Source of the DNA: an uncultured Oscillospiraceae bacterium
GTDB lineage: Bacteria; Bacillota_A; Clostridia; Oscillospirales; Oscillospiraceae
Reading direction: 5' to 3'
Assembly: GCA_947631215.1 (NCBI GenBank)
Contig: CANRKN010000074.1
Coordinates: forward strand, 1 to 10,249
DNA: 10,249 nt
Shown: positions 6,571 through 10,249 of the stretch, in pieces
Layout of the letters: each line of letters begins with the position of its first letter
Position numbering within the stretch: the stretch's first letter is position 1
Made by a program: the position numbers and the translations under genes
Notes under the pieces: model-generated
Databases searched by the model: none
The model's input: the letters and a program-made list of their open reading frames with translations, nothing else
Told to the model about the DNA's origin: nothing

Positions 6571-9111
6571 TCAGTAGTTCTTCACGCCCTCGGGGCTGTC
6601 GATGATCATGACGCAGCTGGACTTCACCCACTGCATCACCTTCACCATGTCCGCCTCGGGGATGGCCACGCAACCCAGGGTGGGCTCGCCCGAGGAGCAG
6701 TGCAGGAAGATGGCCGAGCCCTCGCCGGGGACACGCTGGCTATTGTAGTCCAGGGCCAGCACGTAGTTATAGGACGCGCCCGCGGCCGCCAGATGCTCCG
6801 CGCTGGACCAGTCCGGCTCCACCTCGTCGGCGGACACGAATTGGTTATAGTACTTGGAATTGCTGTCGTCCACCCAGTAGTGGCTGTCGTTCAGCTTCGT
6901 GTAGGGGATGGCGCAGCCTGGGTCGTCCTGGATGCCGAAGGCCTTGATGAATTTATACTGCCCCACGGGGGTCTTGTCGTCCCCCTCGGAGGCCTTGCCG
7001 ATACCGCCGGCGCCCACGAAGCCCTTCGTTTCCAGCACCTGTTTCCAGGCGCCGCCGCTCTTTTCATAAGCCGTGACGGAACAGGTCGTCCCTTCCGCCG
7101 CCACGATCAGCAGCTGATCGGTCCCCGCCGCGGCCTTCAGGTCCTTCACCCAGCTCTCCTCCGGCCGGGGCTGCCAGGTAAGACCGGCGTCCTTGAATCG
7201 CATAAGCATGGTGCATACCTCCGCTCTCGTGGCAGACCCCCCGGGCCGCAGGGTCCCGCCGGTGTCGCCCTCTATGATACCTCTTTCCAGCGCCCAGCGC
7301 ATGCCCTCGCGGGCGTAGCTGTCCACGCTCTGGCCGTCCCTATACTCCCCCAGCCTGTCGCCGGAGACTTTCGGAGAGCCGGCCATGCGGTAGAGCATCA
7401 CCGCCAGCTGCTCCCTTGTCACGTTGCTGTCCGGGTCGAAGACCGTGGCGCTCGTGCCGGTGACCACGCCCTCGGCAGCCGCCCAGGCCACCGCCTTTTT
7501 GTAGTAATCCTGCTTCAGGTCACCGAAGGGGGCGCTCCCCGCCGGCTCCGGCATGCCCGCCAGGCGGTGGAGCATAGTGACGGTCTGGGCCCGGCTGGCC
7601 GCGCCCCAGGGCTTGAAGGTATCCTCGGTCATGCCGTTGACGATGCCCTCTTCGTAGGCATGCATCACGCTCTTGTAGTACCAGTCCTTGGAGGTAACGT
7701 CCGTGAAGGGGCTGTCCGTCTCCTCTGTCACCTTCACCTGGAGGACGCCTTTTTCCGGGGCAGTCATCTCATACCAGTGGTATTTGCCCGCGTACCCGTC
7801 CAGAACCGTGCCCACGCCCTCCGCCGTCAGGACATAGTCCTTATGGATGGCGATCAGCACCTGGCTGTATGCCGGGACCTCTCCCTCAAATGCCTCTTCC
7901 CACGCGCTGCCGTCCACGCTGTAGCGTACGATCGGGATCGCCTCTTCCCCGGGGTACCCCTCGGGCAGCTCCAGAGAGGCCTGCACGGCTGGCATGACGA
8001 TGACGGTCACCCCGCCGTCCCAGTCCGCGTCCGACAGATACATATAGTCGTACATCTCGGTACGCTGGCCGGGGACAACGGCGGCAATGTTATAGGCGTC
8101 GCATTCCGCCGTAGCCACGGCGAGGTACCCCGCCGGCCGCCGCACCTCCACAGAAATGCGGTCGGTGAAGGAATATCCGTCGGTCAATATCTGGCCGGCG
8201 CCCGGGGCATCCGCGGCCAGGCGGACCACCGCCTTGCCGGAGGCGTCGTCGATGCGCAGGAAGGCAGTCCCCTCCGGGTCTGCGGTGACGGTGACGGTCT
8301 CGGCGTCCGGGTCCACCTCGGCGTAATAGAGGGAGTATCCGGCCTGGGCGTCGGACGGACCCAGGTACTGCACAGAGCCGTCCTCCACCCGCAGGCGGGC
8401 CCCCTGCTTCACATAGACGGGGAACCGTCCGCCCTCGGGGAGATTGCGTATCTTGTTGGTATAGAGGAACAGGTCCTCTTCCCCATTGTTTTCATACCGG
8501 ATGGCCGGGCGCATCACGTTGCTGTCCGCCTCGTAGACGTGCACATAGAGGTGTGTGGCGTCATCGTTCACCTGTATCCGGGCGGTCAGGCACTGGGCGT
8601 CGTCGGGGGTCTGGGTGGTATATTCCAGCGTGCCGCCGTCCACATTCACGTCGTGGCCGGTCCGGACCACCAGGTCGATGGCCGCCCCGGCGGGCACGGT
8701 CTGGTTATCGTACAGCACCATGGCGTACTTCTTTCCGCCGGCCGTCCAGCTCTGGATGGACCAGTCCGGGTCCTCCACCCATAGGGGGATGTCCCGGGCC
8801 GCCGCCGGCGCCGGCGCATCCGTCCCGGCGGGCGGTTCCGTCTCCACGGGGGCCTCCGTCTCCATGGGAGCTTCCGTTTCAGAGGGCTCCTCTGTCTCCG
8901 CGGGCGTCTCCGTATCGGCGGGCGTCTCCGTCTCCGCAGGCGCCTCTGTCTCCACAGGGACTTCCGTCTCCACGGGGACTTCCGTCGCAGCGGGCAGTTC
9001 CGTTTCCACAGGCGCCGGCGTCTCGTCCGGCGCCCCGGCGGCATAGACCGGTCCCGCCGCGCCCAGCGTCATCAGCGCCGCCAAAAGAAGGCATATGGCT
9101 TTTCTCTTCAT
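6571..9111 (-). CDS. Exported wall protein: 3 SLH modules + YkuD-type L,D-transpeptidase
   Basis: This 846-residue exported protein probably cross-links or modifies peptidoglycan at the cell surface. Residues 1-24 are a signal peptide (MKRK, hydrophobic core, cleavage near VYA|A). Residues 31-98 are a Pro/Glu/Thr hexapeptide-repeat linker. Residues 106-465 are unassigned and look beta-rich. Three SLH modules follow at about 468-518, 528-577 and 588-640, with binding motifs SRAQ, TREQ and TRAE; SLH modules commonly tether proteins to secondary wall polymers. The C-terminal 665-840 resembles the L,D-transpeptidase catalytic fold, with His804 and Cys814 in an H-x9-C pattern ending in TLGCV and TPVGQYKF at 714-721. 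The usual Arg after GC(I/V) is Ala here, as I recall for the COG3786-type branch. It has its own promoter and terminator. The domain calls are strong; the substrate is inferred. Confidence 0.9.
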   Translation of the reverse strand: MKRKAICLLLAALMTLGAAGPVYAAGAPDETPAPVETELPAATEVPVETEVPVETEAPAETETPADTETPAETEEPSETEAPMETEAPVETEPPAGTDAPAPAAARDIPLWVEDPDWSIQSWTAGGKKYAMVLYDNQTVPAGAAIDLVVRTGHDVNVDGGTLEYTTQTPDDAQCLTARIQVNDDATHLYVHVYEADSNVMRPAIRYENNGEEDLFLYTNKIRNLPEGGRFPVYVKQGARLRVEDGSVQYLGPSDAQAGYSLYYAEVDPDAETVTVTADPEGTAFLRIDDASGKAVVRLAADAPGAGQILTDGYSFTDRISVEVRRPAGYLAVATAECDAYNIAAVVPGQRTEMYDYMYLSDADWDGGVTVIVMPAVQASLELPEGYPGEEAIPIVRYSVDGSAWEEAFEGEVPAYSQVLIAIHKDYVLTAEGVGTVLDGYAGKYHWYEMTAPEKGVLQVKVTEETDSPFTDVTSKDWYYKSVMHAYEEGIVNGMTEDTFKPWGAASRAQTVTMLHRLAGMPEPAGSAPFGDLKQDYYKKAVAWAAAEGVVTGTSATVFDPDSNVTREQLAVMLYRMAGSPKVSGDRLGEYRDGQSVDSYAREGMRWALERGIIEGDTGGTLRPGGSATRAEVCTMLMRFKDAGLTWQPRPEESWVKDLKAAAGTDQLLIVAAEGTTCSVTAYEKSGGAWKQVLETKGFVGAGGIGKASEGDDKTPVGQYKFIKAFGIQDDPGCAIPYTKLNDSHYWVDDSNSKYYNQFVSADEVEPDWSSAEHLAAAGASYNYVLALDYNSQRVPGEGSAIFLHCSSGEPTLGCVAIPEADMVKVMQWVKSSCVMIIDSPEGVKNY
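8818..8997 (-). repeat. Ten 18-bp coding repeats (Pro/Glu/Thr hexapeptides)
   Basis: Residues 39-98 of the SLH/L,D-transpeptidase protein are ten consecutive six-residue units of the form x-P-x-x-T-E (VPVETE, APAETE, TPADTE, EPSETE, APMETE and so on; the first and last units are more divergent). In DNA this is an 18-bp imperfect tandem repeat with synonymous drift between units. Such acidic, proline-rich linkers are extended and often span the wall. Tandem repeats like this can change copy number, so length may vary between strains. Confidence 0.88.
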
Positions 9112-9114
9112 CGG

Positions 9115-9159
9115 TCACCCACTCCCCTCCGGCCCGGCCGGAACGTTCTGCTTCTCCAT
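9115..9159 (-). promoter_or_regulatory. Leader with short reading frame and ribosome-site hairpin
   Basis: Between the promoter and the ATG at 9111 the minus strand has an ATG-initiated frame of 14 codons (MEKQNVPAGPEGSG) that stops three bases before the main start. Inside it, TCCGGC/GCCGGA (9142-9128, CGG loop) forms a hairpin whose 3' arm overlaps the GGAGGGG ribosome site of the main gene. The short frame has no ribosome site of its own, so it may not be translated. A role in controlling translation start is speculative. Confidence 0.3.
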
Positions 9160-9181
9160 TGTGTGTCATAGAATTATGTCT

Positions 9182-9190
9182 ATTATAGCA
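9182..9190 (-). promoter_or_regulatory. Extended -10 promoter for the SLH/L,D-transpeptidase gene
   Basis: TGC followed by a perfect TATAAT (9187-9182) on the minus strand gives an extended -10. No good -35 is seen at 17 nt (ATGAAT), which extended -10 promoters tolerate. The start would be near 9175, about 65 nt before the ATG. Confidence 0.65.
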
Positions 9191-9252
9191 TGCCCCAAAC
9201 GCTCATTCATCAAAAAGCGGTTACAATTTACATAATATTGCCGGAATTTTAT

Positions 9253-9278
9253 AAAAAACCGCCCCGAAAAGGGGCGGT
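9253..9278 (-). terminator. Strong intrinsic terminator after the YD-repeat gene
   Basis: The minus strand has a perfect 8-bp GC-rich stem ACCGCCCC / GGGGCGGT with a TTTTC loop, running directly into a T-run of six. It begins 15 bases after the stop codon. This is the clearest terminator in the window and separates the two exported-protein genes. Confidence 0.92.
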
Positions 9279-9293
9279 CTCGTCTTGCTTTTG

Positions 9294-10163
9294 TCAGGCG
9301 GCGGGCTCGTAGGTGAACTGGATGAAGCTGCCGCTGCCGGCGTCGGCCATGATCATGTACCCGGCCTGGTCATAGGTGAAGGCGGGCGCGCCGTTCAGGC
9401 CGAAGGAAAGGCCCGGCTGGCCGTCGCCGGCGGGGATCTCGGCGTAGAAGTTCGCGCCGTCGGGCTTCAGGGCCCCGTCCTGGTAGAAGATGCTGTAGCG
9501 CAGCTGGAAGAACTGGTCCTCCTCATAGCTGTATTCCCAGTAGTTGGAGGGGGCGCCGTTGTCGAACGTGACCATGTTGGCGATGAGCCGGTCCTGGTCG
9601 TCATAAGTATACTCGTTCATGTAGGACCAGCCGTACTGGAGCATCTGGTTGTCGATGGTGGTCACCCGGTCCTTTTCGTCATAGGTATACACCCGGCGCT
9701 GGAACTCCTCCCCGTCGTTTTTCTGCAGTATGGAGGCAGGGAAGCCGTTGGGGGCGTATTCATACTCGTAGGTCAGCGTACTGGTCATGGTCTCGCCGTT
9801 GGATACTATTTCGGTGACGTCCTGGGCGATGTACCCCTCGTCGTTATAGGTGGAGGTGACCGTGGACTGCTGGGAAGCCTCGCCTCCCATGTAATAGGTG
9901 TTGGCGTCCACAGTCACATGGCCGTCTCCGTCATAGTCGGTGACCTCGTCGATGCTCATCTGCTCGTCAGGATAGGTCACCTGGTGCCGCTGGCTGAGCT
10001 TGCCGTTTTCATCGTAGGTCAGCTCCACGGTCTGGTAGAGCTTCCCGGAGTCGTAGATCTCCACCTTCGTCAGCCGCACGGGGCTGTCCCCCGCCGCCAG
10101 GGCGGGAACCGAGAGGCAGAACGCCATCGCCAGCGCCAAAAGCATACTTACAGTCTTTTTCAT
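9294..10163 (-). CDS. Secreted YD-repeat-like protein, function unknown
   Basis: The 289-residue precursor has a clear signal peptide (MKKTVSMLLALAMAFCLSV, cleavage near ALA|A at 23). The mature part carries degenerate repeats of the type T-Y-D-x-x-G/D-x-hydrophobic: TYDENGKL 49-56, TYNDEGYI 105-112, YEYAPNGF 134-141, TYDEKDRV 160-167, TYDDQDRL 186-193 and TYDQAGYM 263-270. These resemble RHS/YD repeats or short hypothetical exported proteins of gut Clostridia, which build beta-sheet surfaces. It has no RHS core box, toxin tip or wall anchor (no LPxTG, no SLH), so it is probably released or loosely bound. The mature protein is acidic and Tyr-rich. The ATG at 10163 has AAAGG seven bases upstream. 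Upstream to 10249 only a weak TATTAT (10185-10180) is seen, with no good -35. A terminator follows. I do not recognise a specific function. Confidence 0.72.
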   Translation of the reverse strand: MKKTVSMLLALAMAFCLSVPALAAGDSPVRLTKVEIYDSGKLYQTVELTYDENGKLSQRHQVTYPDEQMSIDEVTDYDGDGHVTVDANTYYMGGEASQQSTVTSTYNDEGYIAQDVTEIVSNGETMTSTLTYEYEYAPNGFPASILQKNDGEEFQRRVYTYDEKDRVTTIDNQMLQYGWSYMNEYTYDDQDRLIANMVTFDNGAPSNYWEYSYEEDQFFQLRYSIFYQDGALKPDGANFYAEIPAGDGQPGLSFGLNGAPAFTYDQAGYMIMADAGSGSFIQFTYEPAA

Positions 10164-10249
10164 ATCGTGCCTTTCTCGTATAATAAGTTTGAAAGTTAAT
10201 AATCCAGATATCAGCAGGCTTAGAGATGCCCGTGATACAATAGCTGTAG

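Noticed and set aside
6370..8784. 804-codon plus-strand frame opposite the SLH/L,D-transpeptidase gene
   Set aside because: Antisense shadow: it starts inside secA, runs through two promoters/terminators and has no domain or ribosome site, while the minus strand has signal peptide, SLH and catalytic motifs.
8818..8997. Tandem 18-bp repeats as a CRISPR array
   Set aside because: No spacers, units too short and contiguous, and the repeat is in frame inside a coding gene.
8555..9046. Plus-strand Ser/Val/Gly repeat protein
   Set aside because: Its repeats are just the complement of the Pro/Glu/Thr linker repeats on the minus strand.

Overview
The window reads as chromosomal DNA from a GC-rich member of the Firmicutes, class Clostridia, most likely near the Oscillospiraceae (Flavonifractor/Oscillibacter-like). 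This placement is inferred from composition, strong GGAGG ribosome sites, a SecA with the insertion common in Clostridia, and an SLH-domain wall protein. No 16S or database comparison was possible. Every supported gene lies on the minus strand, so transcription runs from high to low coordinates. The long plus-strand frames are antisense shadows.

Layout in the direction of transcription. (1) 10163-9294 encodes a secreted YD-repeat-like protein and ends at a strong intrinsic terminator. (2) 9111-6571 has its own extended -10 promoter. It encodes a large exported wall protein with a signal peptide, a Pro/Glu/Thr repeat linker, an unassigned middle region, three SLH modules and a C-terminal YkuD-type L,D-transpeptidase domain, and it ends at a GC hairpin terminator. 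(3) 6403-792 starts from a good extended -10 promoter and a hairpin-rich leader. It runs secA, pgeF (yfiH), an oligopeptide-type substrate-binding lipoprotein, then cdd. secA/pgeF overlap by 8 nt and pgeF/lipoprotein by 4 nt (ATGA), so these three are almost certainly co-transcribed and translationally coupled. cdd follows after a 65-nt gap. (4) A perfect 13-bp dyad after cdd looks like a terminator and also contains the -35 box of the next promoter. That promoter drives rpsJ after a leader of about 270 nt, and rplC follows. Only the first codons of rplC are in the window; this is the head of the S10 ribosomal protein operon.

The common theme is envelope biogenesis. SecA exports preproteins, PgeF edits peptidoglycan precursors, the lipoprotein probably captures peptides at the membrane, and the SLH/L,D-transpeptidase protein is a likely Sec substrate that remodels wall cross-links. 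The nucleotide-salvage gene cdd and the ribosomal genes are housekeeping. I saw no mobile element, CRISPR array, tRNA, rRNA or defence system. The most interesting unexplained structure is in the S10 leader and promoter, and in the orphan peptide-binding lipoprotein fused by overlap to pgeF and secA.
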